64,000 nt of DNA. It comes from Neopestalotiopsis rosae. Its lineage: Eukaryota > Ascomycota > Sordariomycetes > Amphisphaeriales > Sporocadaceae. A program made the position numbers and the translations under genes. Shown here one piece after another: positions 1-11,108 of this stretch (the first letter of the stretch is position 1; every line of letters begins with the position of its first letter). A model generated the notes under the pieces. The model did not search any database. It worked only from the letters and a program-made list of their open reading frames with translations, and was not told the origin of the DNA. The stretch is taken from assembly GCA_023078685.1 (NCBI GenBank), contig JALGAS010000008.1, forward strand, positions 1,674,001-1,738,000, read 5' to 3'.

Positions 1-308
1 GCCGCATTTCCGACCCATGTGTGGGTTACAGCACCCCAAATGCACCAATCTCAGCTCCAATCGTGATATTCAGCTGGTCGCATCCACTTGCCCTCATCAA
101 GCTGCCTGGCAGAATGAAACTCCCAATATATACTAGCGTCATGCATATAAGCTGGAGAGTGCTGCGATCCTTCAGCCTGATGTTGACAAAGCTTTGGTGA
201 TGGATCTCTGGAAGAAGAGGGGTACGATGAGGTCGAATTCGCTCATACTTCTGTCGCTTCAAGTCTCTTGGTAATGCGTCCTTCCATCGCACTTGCAGCT
301 AAAGAAGA
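1..308. other. 5' flank of the first gene
   Basis: No supported gene. An open frame on the minus strand (26-292) lacks an ATG start and matches nothing I recognise. The stretch is probably promoter and leader of the plus-strand gene that starts at 309. Confidence 0.4.
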
Positions 309-3300
309 ATGGCAGACAACACTCCTGTGACACCTTCTGGGCCGCTGCTGTCGGATCTCTGGGAACATCATGGGGCTCCTACCGATCAAGACGTCCTAGA
401 CTATATTACGCGAAGGGATCATCCATCTACGCCTCTTGAGACCAATATCGACACGGCTCCCACATCCAAGTCAGATCATAGCACCTGGGAATTGCCTCCG
501 AATCGCCTTTGCTCGGCATCATTTGGGGATAAAGGCATGACAGCAACAGTCAATGCTTATGGTCTCCTAATGCAATTTGGCGACTACCTAGGAGCCGGAA
601 GATCAGGCTTATTCACTGCAGATCACGAATTTGTGGATGAGCCTTATCAGACCATAGACAGAGCAGAGACTCTCGATAAGATAACCAAACAAAGTTCATT
701 GGAAGATAAGAGTTATGGTCTATCTCTGGATGGTCTTGAATTACGGAAGGAATGTGTGCCGAAGATGAGTTGGAAAAACTGGCGATGGCCCTGCTATGAA
801 TACAGCCCAAGCTGCTTCTCTAATCCCGACATCAGCCTCACAGTCGAATGGATGGTTCACAAGAAACTCCTATTACAGAGATGTACCGTGGACAACAAAG
901 GCACCGGCAGTTGCAGAATTGACATGAACTTCTTGAAAGATTTGCGCATACGAGACCTTGATCATACAGGAAACTATGCTGACCCGAGACTGGTGCCTGG
1001 GACACTCGAATCTGGATCAGGCCCTGGCCAATACACGTGGCTCTGGCGAATGCCATACACTTTTGAAACAACAGATGAGAAGGAACACAAACCCGACGCT
1101 GATGGCAGTAACCTTGACAATGGCGCCAAGCTGGAGCAGCAGACCCAAGAAGCGAACGGGGGGCTGGTCGACCAGAAGCCAGGCAGCATGACCTCTCATC
1201 AGGATGAGGCTGATGCTGGATTTGTCAGCCTGTAACAGCAACCCACGCAGCGTTTGCAATATTTCGAACTCGGAGAAACTCCTGAATCACCCGTGAAAAT
1301 AGCACTGAGGCCTACAGCGGCAGAACAGTCTACACCGACAAGTAGCAAAGTAAAAAGGGTGGATACAGAGGCAACTGATCCCTTCACAGTGGTCGTAGTG
1401 GCTGCTGTGTTTGTAAATGGTGAGCCTAAAAGGTTCGAATCCCAGCAGAACCCTCTCTCACCCTCAACTTGGGCGGGCATATGGAACGAACAGAGTCAGA
1501 CTGAGTGCGAGAGATCACCCGGACTGGAAATAGTCACAGCCTATCAAATGCTGCTGGTGCCTTCTGCCCACATGGAATGGAGGGACCTTATAATTACAGC
1601 AAAAGACGTGGATATAGAACTGTTTCTCAGCAAGGATGCATTTGATTCGACAGAGCTATTTCCGATTGGGCTCACTGATGTGCCGCCCCCAACCAGCACC
1701 TCCAATGATGGCGGTCAAACACTTGATGACCAGTCTGCTACCGGACAATCGACCGCGGCAAAATATGATGCGCTGAACAGCGGCGAAAATACACGGCAAA
1801 TGACGCAATTATCAGGTCTACCGACGCACTCACTATCGCCAGCCAGTCACCTCAATTATGTGATGCGGAGGAATCTGGAATACATCCTTTCGGTCTGTTC
1901 TATCCCTATTGGTCCACAAATAGCGGACCAAATAGCTGGCGAAATAAAGCCTATTGCGCTCACATGTGGAGATATGTCGTTGCACCGTGTCTGTAACTCA
2001 GCCAGCTTGTAAGTGTGTCAAGGCTATTCATTCCGCCATTAGCTAATGGCCATGACAGTTTCGCGCTTCAGTTTTTGTTAGAGACAGCCAAAAAACTCGC
2101 CCAGTCAACTGAAAAGTCCGAAGGTCTCAGAACCCTCCAGAGCCGAATTCGAAACGTTTGTCTGGGGCATCTCAAATGGCTCATCGTTGCCGAGAAACCC
2201 CTAGCTGCCTGCTTTTCAGCCAATTATTGGGTGACAGGGAAAACTTATCCCAAGGAGGATGAGAGCGACTCCTGGCATTCTGATGACGGGGTGACCGACA
2301 CTCCGTTCCAGATAATCAAAGCCGTAGAGATCCTCAGTGTTTACCAGGATCAGACTGCCAAAAGCCTATGCGAAAGTCTTTTGGGTCAAATTCAGACTCC
2401 ATGGCTGAAGCTGCTCTCCTCACAGGACCCGCGTGTCAAATTCGCGTGGCCTCATGCGCGGGAAGAAGGCATCAATATCTTCCGATTGGACGATCATGTG
2501 TGGATCTGGCGAGCTTTGAAGGCTCTTGCTAGCATGGATATGTGGGAGACATGGACACTTGGATTCGATAATAAAAAGTACACAATTGCCGATATTCAAA
2601 GAGAAATGCTTCAGCGATTTACTACGAAGATTGACGAATCTGGAAGGAAAATGTTAGCTGGTATGATCTCCCACTCGACTCATCAAGCTATTTCTCGAGT
2701 GGCTGAACTAACGCGTCTTTATTCTGCAGTCACACGCTCTGTTCGGGAGAGTCGTTTCCTATTCCACGCGCGTGACACGGCACTATTCTACGGACCTAAC
2801 TTGGAGTTCTTCCAGCTGAATTCCTCTTTTCGTGAGCCATGGGATAACACAGTCTTTGCGCAGACGTACCATGAAGACAACCAAAAGATGATTTGGGACA
2901 ACGCCATTCGGTATGCCTTAACGATTGCAGGTTCATTTTCCGGCCTGAGGACCAATACATACAAAGGTGCTGCGACTCTTGTAAGGGATGTTGTAATAAC
3001 ATTGTTTCGAACCACAAGCCCAAATGGATTTTTCCCAGGCCAACTGGATGAGAACGCAGGAGAGTATCCTGTACCAGTTCTCTACGACGCAGAAAAGTAC
3101 AGAGATTTCTATTTCCACGCTCACTTTGAGATTTGCTACACTCTCCTGGTCAATACCGACCGACTATGTGACAATTGGTTCCAGACCAGCGATGGGTCAT
3201 ATTCGGACAAGCTAAATGCAACGATTAGTCCAGGAGACCTGTCATACCCAAGCCGAAGCGCCGACAAAGACCCAGAGATAGAGCCCGTCATTACGGCAGC

Positions 3301-5525
3301 AATACACGAACGCAAATGGGTTCGACAAGACACCAATAAAAACAAGGAGATTCGGACAACCATGAAAAAGAGTTTCCCACGGGGAAGCTCATTGGATTCC
3401 GGAAAGCTTGTTGACATCGACGAAGAATGGCTGTACAACTATCCTAGTTTCTTTGACAATCCCGATGCTGGGCTTGGATTCAATGAGATACCAATCCTAA
3501 TAGAACACGACGAAGTTGCAATACCAAGAATTCCTCAAGGAGAATTGGAAATCTCAGAAACCGGCAAGTTCATGTTCAGCGACGGGCCTCTCTATTCACC
3601 CATTGAAGTTTTCGATGTGTCAAAGCAGACACATGTTGGAAAGAGGAATAGGAGGTAAAGAGACTCTGAGTCTGTTGTGTGTAACACGAGGAATGAATTA
3701 TGGGACAAACTTTCAGCCAAGCGAACGGCTGAAGGTGCAAAGAAACGGCTTATCTTGGTGCCTGAGCCAACTTTCAAAGATTTGCTGATATGTTATCTGA
3801 CCACACACATGAGCGAGCGAACACAGATAGACTCGTTCTTTGGCAGCATGGGCTCTTTCGTCGACATTACGAGCAATATATACAACTACTGGGACTCGGA
3901 GCTGGTTTTCGCTTTTCACGTCCTCACTGACAAGAGCGAACAACCTCAACAAACTGGTCAGAGCTCCGATCGTGAGGATCCCGTCGCAGGTCAGCGCAAG
4001 ACAATACGCTGTCGCGTTGGATTTTTCTTCCAAGGTGACATATTCGACCGTCACTGGACTTGCTACTTCCTGAGTTCTAAACATACCGGCATTGACTCGA
4101 CACGCTTCAATTCGGGAATAGACCGCACCAGGGATTGGAGGCAGCGTAAAGTCCTGGAGCTGTTCCTATTGGGCGAGATGATCATAGAAGTGAGAAACAA
4201 GACCAGGGAACTCATTCAAGAATATAGACTTGAATTCAATTCAAGTGCTGTGTTATTCACCAACCTTAGCAGCGAGGAATATCTCAGAACAAGTCATAAA
4301 CGATTGGAGGTGACGAGAGAAACCCTCGAGTCCGTTGACAAGGACTTGAGTAGCATCTTCGACATCCTGACACGATGGGATACCAGAGAGACGGAACGGG
4401 CACAGCAACCTCGATGGACACGCAACGACGAACGAAAGTACCGCGAAAGTATCACCAGATTCAGAGCAAGCATTATATATATGTCGTCGGACCTGAGACG
4501 TATACATGCGGATGTCAAGGCTTTACGAGACAAATTCGATATAACACTGTCCAGAAATCTTGCCAATATTGCCGAAGGCCGAAGTCTACGTGAATCAGAA
4601 AACATGAGACTTTTCACCTATGTCACCGTTGTATTTCTGCCTCTCGGATTTGCAGCTAGCATATTTTCTATGGGAGGAACGCCAGAGACAGCTCTACTGG
4701 TCAACATGATCATATGTGCGATCGTGGCCCTTTTCTTGACAGTGGTCATGCTGATCAATGCTAAAAGACTCGCAAGCATAGCAAAAAGCGCCTCGGACGC
4801 AATTCATGAATATTCGAAAGACAAGATGAAAGCAAGCTTCATGATGAAGCATCGCGAGTCATTAGGCTATGAATTTTCTCAGAAGACGCGTCAAGCCGGA
4901 AGTGAAAAGTCCTGGTTCTTGTGGTTTTGGTTCAAGTACCTGCTTTTTGAGGTCCCCGCCCGCAGAGTCGTTATCGCTTGCCAGATTCTGAAAATTTCAA
5001 AGATTACTTCGGAAGGTTCCAGAGATACACAGCCACCGACAGCCGCAGCCGTTATCCAAGGTGACTTGGAAACTTTCAAGTCCCTGCCTGTCCAGAACTC
5101 CGTCGCAACAGAAGCTTCATCCAATCCATGGGAGGTTCTACAAGTACTAGGCGGGTTTGTTTGCTCGCCTCTTTTCGTAACCTCTTGGTGCCTGCGAATT
5201 GTCCTACTGAATTTCTTTGACCTTCTGTATCTTTTTGTCCGTAAGTCATACACCTTTAAATGCACTTTTGCACAAAAGGATGTCATTGATACTGGCTTAC
5301 CGCATACTAGATCTGGTATCTCTATTGATGTCAACACTACCATCTACCCAGGTTGATGCGAACTCGAACATTTGGCTCACGTCTCAAGAGCTGTGGCGCC
5401 CTATCAGAAGGCTTGATCAACGAGTCAAGAGGGGCCAGAACTCTATGCGAAAACAGGACAAGTCAGATCAACCTAAAGACGAAGGCCTAGAGACGGACAG
5501 AACCTCAACAGAAGATATAGACTGA
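309..5525 (+). pseudogene. Glycosidase-like / CorA-like membrane protein gene with two in-frame stops
   Basis: I read three exons, 309-2008, 2059-5240 and 5311-5525. They stay in phase for 1,699 codons, apart from TAA at 1233-1235 and TAA at 3656-3658. The introns 2009-2058 (GTAAGT...ACAG) and 5241-5310 (GTAAGT...CTAG) are canonical. The first two thirds look like a beta-sandwich plus helical glycosidase-like protein of the kind found in uncharacterised fungal proteins (conserved-looking stretch ALTCGDMSLHR near residue 550). The last third carries a helical region and two membrane spans around 4615-4770, the first beginning FLPLGFAASIFSM, as in CorA-like divalent-cation transporter domains; the canonical GMN motif is absent. 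Both stops would be CAA (Gln) codons before a C-to-T change. A 78-base intron (1232-1309, GTAACA...CTGAG) could remove the first stop in frame; no intron of plausible length removes the second in frame. The gene is either recently broken or uses unrecognised introns. Confidence 0.6.
2009..2058 (+). other. Intron of the CorA-like gene
   Basis: GTAAGT donor, GCTAATG branch-like site and ACAG acceptor. Removal shifts the reading from the frame ending at 2012 into the frame running to 3658 and restores a Phe codon at the junction. Confidence 0.8.
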
Positions 5526-5803
5526 ATTATGCCCTTTCAGAGTTGGCTGAATGAATTGCCATGACCTGTATTAGGTTGAAAGAACACAATCTGGGGAAGC
5601 CACAAGTAGTCGAGCGGCTAAGCATCAGCTCAGCATCATCACATCGATGAGATTTTGGTAGGCAACATGATGCATAAGATCAGCGAATGGACGCAACGCA
5701 ACGAAGAACGTCAATTTATCTTCAACCACTTAAGCTATCTTGCGCTTGTAAGCTTTAGCTACCAAGTGTCCTCCATATCGATCCAAATCAAAGCATTTAT
5801 CCC

Positions 5804-6002
5804 TCAGTGCTCATTGGGGCCAGCATCACAGCATGTATTGGTAGACCATTCCTGCACATCCTCGCGCTCCGTGAGAGCTATACATGGCAATCGTCACCAA
5901 CTTCTTCTACATGGTTCGAAGTCATGGAAATATGTTACCTGGGGCAGCCATGACGGCAGCGACTGAAACAGCCAGCAGAGTGATGATGGACTTGAAGTTC
6001 AT
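5804..6002 (-). CDS. Small secreted peptide, two exons
   Basis: Exons 6002-5939 and 5877-5804, with a 61-base intron (5938-5878) that has a GTAACA donor, a GGTGACG branch-like site and a TATAG acceptor. The product is 45 residues. It opens with MNFKSIITLLAVSVAAVMAAP, a textbook fungal signal peptide with Ala-X-Ala-type cleavage. The mature part would be only about 24 residues, acidic, with one adjacent Cys pair (TNTCCDAGPNEH). The unspliced frame stops soon after the signal peptide, so ordinary length filters miss the gene. It lies about 1 kb from the UstYa-family gene and is divergent from it. I recognise no family, and no Lys-Arg processing repeats are visible. A further 3' exon cannot be excluded. 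Confidence 0.45.
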
Positions 6003-7033
6003 GGTGTCCAGATGTGAAGATCCAACGTTATTCGAAGACTTTGTTTTGATAGTGTGTAAAGGTCTTTGTGTTCGGAAAATGATTGAGTTTGAACTGAATC
6101 TCACGCTGAAAGCCGGAATGACTCCAGTATTTATAGACTTTTCCCACAGCCTAGGTTACGGGCGGATACATGTTCTCGGATCGTTCCCCTGACAGCTGGA
6201 GACTATCACTTCCTCGTTTTCGGACAGACTAATCCAGCTCCAGGACTCCGAGACTGAATCGAGTTTGGGGTGTATCAATGCACCAGTCGGAGTTGAGAGA
6301 TGGATGTTGTGATGGGCAGTGGCTGAAGGATTTACTTGGCTAAAGGATTCGCTGGTATGATACTGCTGACCTAGAGGGTAATATGACCCGACGATAATGG
6401 AACGTGCGGGTAATGTGTTAAGCGAAGCTGCGATAATGATCTGATTTTAACTTATACCCCAGGTTGTTTCTATAATGCAACTTCCTTCAATCTTGGTTAG
6501 TCTATCAGTTGAGCCTCGATGTAACGCCGTGCAGGTGGGCGATCCACAATGAGACATCCAAGGTATGTTCATGAATTGAGTTTGATTAAGTGAGATATGA
6601 CAGCGAACATGGCACTGCAAGCTCACAGCACGGTAGTATACACATGCAACGATGTAATTATTTACCATTCACTATGATTTGATTGTGTTGAAGCACAGGA
6701 CCGACTTGGCCGAGAAATCAAGCTTATCAATCCGGTGCGCGACTCACCACTAGCGCTGATCCTAAAGAATCCTTTGAGGGGAATCCATGAAGGCAATCCA
6801 TGAGGGCATGGCTGCATAAATATGGCACAGTTCATAATCATCCGACTTTTGAACTAGAAGACGACAAAATGGACAGGGCTTTCGGATGTGTCTGTGCCGG
6901 ACTCGACTGACTCCACTCGGACACTCAAGGCAGCACAGGTGACTTGCACCTGAGACTTTCCCATATTCTGAATTGTTCGTTTCGATCGTTCACCCAGATT
7001 TCTCAATTTGATCGCAGATTGAGTTTCTCAGCC
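6003..7033. promoter_or_regulatory. Intergenic region between small peptide gene and UstYa gene
   Basis: About 1 kb between two divergent starts, so it must hold both promoters if both genes are real. I see no further coding sequence; the open frame at 6447-6668 on the minus strand has no recognisable content. Confidence 0.4.
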
Positions 7034-8157
7034 ATGGCTCTCTTTCCAAAGACCGGAGGTTATGATCGTGTTGAGGATGAGGAATCCGCGAACCTTTCTG
7101 ACTCTGACAGCAGTGAGACGCTGCTCAAAGGTACACAGAAACGAGAGAAACCTCGGTCGCCTTTTGTTCCACGGATTAGCTGCAATGTCGCCGGTTCCAT
7201 GACTCTTGGCTTGTGCATGGTTGCGATTGTTCTGATCACTATCAAATGCACGATATTGTACGAAAGGAGAGGCAGCAATGCTCCCAGATGGCGACCGGCA
7301 TTTTGTTGGTTTCCCTATTCCTGTCCCATTAAACAAAAAATGCTAAGCATATATACTATAGCACCTTTCTACGACATGATGGATATTCCAATCATTACAA
7401 GATATGCTGATCACTCGCCGGCGCCCAACGCATCAGACCCAAGACACATATACCGGCTAGACCCCAGCCCCGAGGTTGACGCAGCATGGACACGGATAGC
7501 CACTGCGAGTGCAATATACCCAGTGTCGGCCGAAGACATCGCACGAGCCGGCAAGAACCCAGACTATGCTGTCGATGCGCCGGAGTCGTGGAACTACCCG
7601 CCCGGCAAGACCAAGATGATGGGCATTGAAGCCTTTCACTTGTTGCACTGTCTCAACGCCCTGCGGAAGGGCCTCATCACCACCTATGACTACTACTGGG
7701 GCTCTCACTATGGTTTCGCTCCGCCTGCCGTATTTGCGCGCCATCTCAATCACTGCGTCGATATGCTGAGGCAGCATCTCATGTGCCATGCTGACCTCGT
7801 CCCCTTCACCTTTGATTGGCGCGTTGGTCAAACCAAGCCCTACGCCGATTTTGGCATTCAGAAAACTTGCATTGACTTTGACTACTTGCTCGACTGGGTG
7901 GAGGATAACAAAGATCCACTGGCTGAAGAGCGGGTAAGTTTGATTTCGTCCTCCCAGTTATCATACTTCTGCACACACTAATGCTCATTTCTCAATAGTG
8001 GAGAGCTTTGGAAAAGCCCGAGGGCGTACTGCAGAAGGAAGCTCCTCTTGACCTACCACAAATAACCAATGACTCTGTTTGGAGCAAGGACCACACAATG
8101 GTATTGGAAACCCTTGCCGGGTTTGAAGGTAGAGAGTATTGTCTAGGGACCAAGTAA
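7034..8157 (+). CDS. UstYa-family (DUF3328) oxidase-like membrane protein
   Basis: Exons 7034-7933 and 7999-8157, with a 65-base intron (GTAAGT...CACTAATG...CAATAG); 352 residues. The open frame extends further upstream, but the first ATG is at 7034 (MALFPKTGGYDRVEDEE). An acidic cytoplasmic head is followed by one membrane segment near residues 55-75 (GSMTLGLCMVAIVLITIKC) and a lumenal domain with two HXXHC motifs, HLLHC and HLNHC. Those motifs define UstYa proteins, which catalyse oxidative cyclisation of ribosomal peptides (ustiloxin type) and oxidations in some other fungal pathways. No obvious repeat-bearing precursor peptide lies beside it, although a small secreted-peptide gene sits upstream on the other strand. 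Substrate unknown. Confidence 0.9.
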
Positions 8158-8491
8158 GGCGTTTCTGAATCATATGTAGGAAGCAAGGGTACAGGATGCC
8201 GTGTCAGATAAGTAGAAGTATTGATCGAATTTATGAACCAGAAAAAGAAGCATCAAACGTTTTCGAGAAGGTGATCACTGCCAATGCGCACAGGAAAAGG
8301 TCGGTCCCCTGCCTAGTCGTTTGTTTCACCTGCACCGAGTATGCAGTCAATGAATGAGGGGAGCTCTTTGTTGCCTGGAGGAGATGAAACTTGACTGGCC
8401 AACCACGACAAAGGGCCCGTTTGCATAACTTCCTCGTCACTGCCGCCCACCCAGCCAGGTGTCTTGATTCAAAATAGTCCTGATTTCTTTC
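8158..8491. other. Intergenic, nothing recognised
   Basis: Spacer between the 3' end of the UstYa gene and the tRNA-like element. Short minus-strand frames here show no conserved content. Confidence 0.4.
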
Positions 8492-8612
8492 AACCTGGTG
8501 GTGCAATGGTAAGCACCTCTCCGATAGGGCTGGCGAATTTTAGGGCGAATCAAACTAATACCCACTGGAGGTCTGTGTAAGAGAATTTCTGGGTTCGAAT
8601 CCCAGCCAGGTT
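8492..8612 (+). tRNA. tRNA-like Pol III element (intron-bearing tRNA, pseudo-tRNA or SINE head)
   Basis: The ends form a perfect 7-bp acceptor stem (AACCTGG with CCAGGTT). A D-arm GTGC-AATGGTAA-GCAC and a T-arm CTGGG-TTCGAAT-CCCAG follow the tRNA layout. The A box (TGGTGCAATGG) and B box (GGTTCGAATCC) are near consensus, and a run of eight T follows as terminator. The 72 bases between D-arm and T-arm exceed an anticodon arm and do not fold cleanly: no 5-bp stem gives U33 in place, so I assign no anticodon. It may be an intron-containing tRNA, a decayed tRNA, or the head of a tRNA-derived SINE. Confidence 0.5.
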
Positions 8613-8614
8613 TC

Positions 8615-8622
8615 TTTTTTTT
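8615..8622 (+). terminator. Pol III T-run terminator
   Basis: Eight consecutive T residues two bases after the last paired base of the tRNA-like element, the usual Pol III stop. Confidence 0.5.
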
Positions 8623-9158
8623 GCATTTTTGCGATTTCCCTTTTTCCAAATCCTTCATTTGACCTCTACCTTGAGACAACTGTCTTTGTTCCGTGTACTG
8701 AAATAGGGTGACTAGATGAATGATAAGTAGAATAGGAAGATTACTTGCCTCTGCACGTAAATATAGGACAGATCTGACTCTGGGCCAACTTTGTCCCTTG
8801 CGAGACAGCAAACGCCGCCATCTAGCAGCTGTGCCACCAATGCCCACTTGGTCGACCTCATTGGATAAAAAAAAGTATCTATCCAGTGAAAATTTCACGC
8901 TTGTCTCAATGGTCAGTTGGCCTCTCTCCGCTCTTCGCTTTCAACGCTTTTTTTTGAATGAAGCTTAGATCTTCTTGGCCCCCGCGTTACGCAAAGCTAA
9001 GAATGGTCGTCGTGTTAGTTTATTTTTCAAGAGTGTGAGATCATCATACGTCTTCTCTTATGCATATTGTAAGAAATGAAAGATGGGTTCCTGATGTGTT
9101 TTTTCTTTCTTCTTTGACATTTGTATCCTTATACTTCATTCTAATCTAATTTTGGCTG
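8623..9158. other. Intergenic, nothing recognised
   Basis: AT-rich spacer with several T-runs, including the 3' flank of the minus-strand regulator-like gene. No coding content supported. Confidence 0.4.
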
Positions 9159-10714
9159 TTATTCGACGTTTATTCTTGGTCTGGGTTGCTTCTCTTTTGG
9201 ATCCTGCTTCAAAACACGCCAATCATTTCGCAGAGATGAGCAATCAACTTCCTGCCAGATCCACTCAAATCTATTCAACAGAAGTGCATCAGGCATGAAC
9301 GATGCTTGCAGTGTTGATGCACCCTGTTCCATCATCTTCACATTCATGGTGGTAGACAAGCCACGCAATCTTTCGATGAACCATGACCTTGTGTCTCCTA
9401 ATGGGTCCGCAGCGGCAGCGCCAACAGAAAACTGCCAAATTGGTAGATCAACTGTAGAGCACAGCCTGATGTGAGGCTCTTCTAGTGCTTGTTTCAGCTC
9501 TTCTGCCAAAATGTACAGCTTGTTCGACGTGTTCTTCGGCCATAAAATCGAGAGGAAAAGTTGAATCGAGCGACAAAGTGTACGAATATGGTGATCCGAA
9601 GTCCCCAGAAGAGCGTCTACTTCGGATCGCAAACGCTCGATTCGTGATTCTATCAGTCCGTCTGATTGAGTCTTTGCTATTGTTGGGGTCGCGTGAAAGT
9701 TATCAATGGCTTCACGAAGACGGTCTACCCGACAACGAATATAATTGATGTCTAGTAGATTTGGTGTATCCATGTCGCATAATGCTTGAATAAGCTGCTT
9801 GTGCATGCCGCGTGCAGCTGGGATATTGTGTGCCATGGAGGCGCTGCTCAAACAGTCAGTTCAGGTGATGCGAATACGCAATGCCTCAGATTGCCTACTA
9901 TAGTAAAAAGTCTGACAGCCAAGGCGGAATATAATTGTTTCCCGATGACCGCCTGAGCTTGATCATTTGAGCCAGCCCTTGAATGTGAACCTCCATTGCA
10001 TTGACGTCGCTACCAAGGTGCTGAGGAATATTGAGTTAGCTTGGGCTCGTTTCTCAAAATTTAACCTTGACCCACTTCAGCCCAAGTCAGAGTGAAGACT
10101 GCACTCAATAAACCGTCTGTTAATTCTGCTGGTGTATTAAGCCGCTCATTAATCATTTTGATGGCCCTCCCCTTACGTATGGCCGACTCGTGTGGTCCCC
10201 ACATGCACCGATGGTGGGGGTCGTGCTTCAGCCCTATAGAGACAGACGCTTCGACAAGAGCTGGCTCAGATAGGAGCAGATGAACCCAAGTCGTCTCAGC
10301 GGCAGACCCAGGACCCCCTATACCTTCGGGAAACACGAGAGGTCGGAACTTGTATAATACTGAAACCTCGTGTGAACAAAGACTCAGTAATGGTGGTAGT
10401 CTCTACTCACAATAACTGATGGAAGAGGTAGTATGGTTGATCAGGGTCAACAGAGGCTGGTCAACATCTGGCTCGGGAGTAGTCGGCGTCCAGTATTCGT
10501 CATGTCTGTGATTGGGGCTCAGTCTTTGACGTGACCGGGGCGATGGGCTTTCCGAAAGTGCGCCCGCAATATGCTTTTCGCGGCGTTCCTCAACCAAGCG
10601 TTGTCTTCTTTTGGCAAAGTTCACCTTATTGATGTGCGCCCTCATCCGTTTGGTCTCCGCAGCGCCCTGAGTCGGAACATTGCTCGTGTTCAGAAACGTT
10701 AGCTGCAATCCCAT
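9159..10714 (-). CDS. Fungal transcription-factor-like protein without zinc cluster
   Basis: Four exons: 10714-10411, 10359-10076, 10020-9899 and 9843-9159, separated by introns of 51, 55 and 55 bases with canonical borders; one branch site is GCTAAC. The phase is consistent and the product is 464 residues. The N-terminus (LTFLNTSNVP..ETKRMRAHINK..AKRRQRL) has the layout of a large fungal group annotated as regulator-like proteins: a short basic head, no Cys6 zinc cluster, then a helical middle domain like the fungal-specific transcription factor region (ETTWVHLLLSEPALVEASVSIG; VHIQGLAQMIKLR). It is divergent from the reductase at 11109, with 394 bases between the starts, and might control that gene. 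DNA binding is not shown by the sequence. Confidence 0.75.
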
Positions 10715-11108
10715 GTCGTCCCAAGTCGATGTGCTTTCGGCGGCAGTGATGAGGTGGCGGACGAAGTCGGACGTTGGATGACCGGCTTACGGGTGGATGT
10801 CAGAGGATGCGGCTGGCACAAGACCCGCCAAGCGATCGGCAGAGGCTAAGATCTAGCGTGTCTATACCCTTTTAGGAAAATCGAATCTCTTGGCAGGGTG
10901 GAGCCATTCAATGGACATTTTAAATCCTGCGCATAGCTCCAAGTATAGATTTGAGACTGATTACCCAGAGAAAATGGTATAAATAATAGAAAGGGGACTG
11001 GGTTCGGACCTGCTCAGTTATTCTTCATTCCTCACAGTCATATCAAGCAATTGAAAGCACCAACAGACCATACTTCTTCTCCTTCATCTGTTCCTCCATC
11101 TCATCTCT
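10715..11108. promoter_or_regulatory. Divergent promoter region
   Basis: The 394 bases between the starts of the regulator-like gene (minus) and the reductase (plus). A TATA-like TATAAATA lies at 10978-10985, about 125 bases before the reductase ATG, and a CT-rich leader precedes that ATG. Confidence 0.5.

Noticed and set aside
1432..1452. GGTTCGAATCC, a perfect tRNA B box
   Set aside because: It lies inside the continuous coding frame of the CorA-like gene, with no A box or acceptor stem at the right distance.
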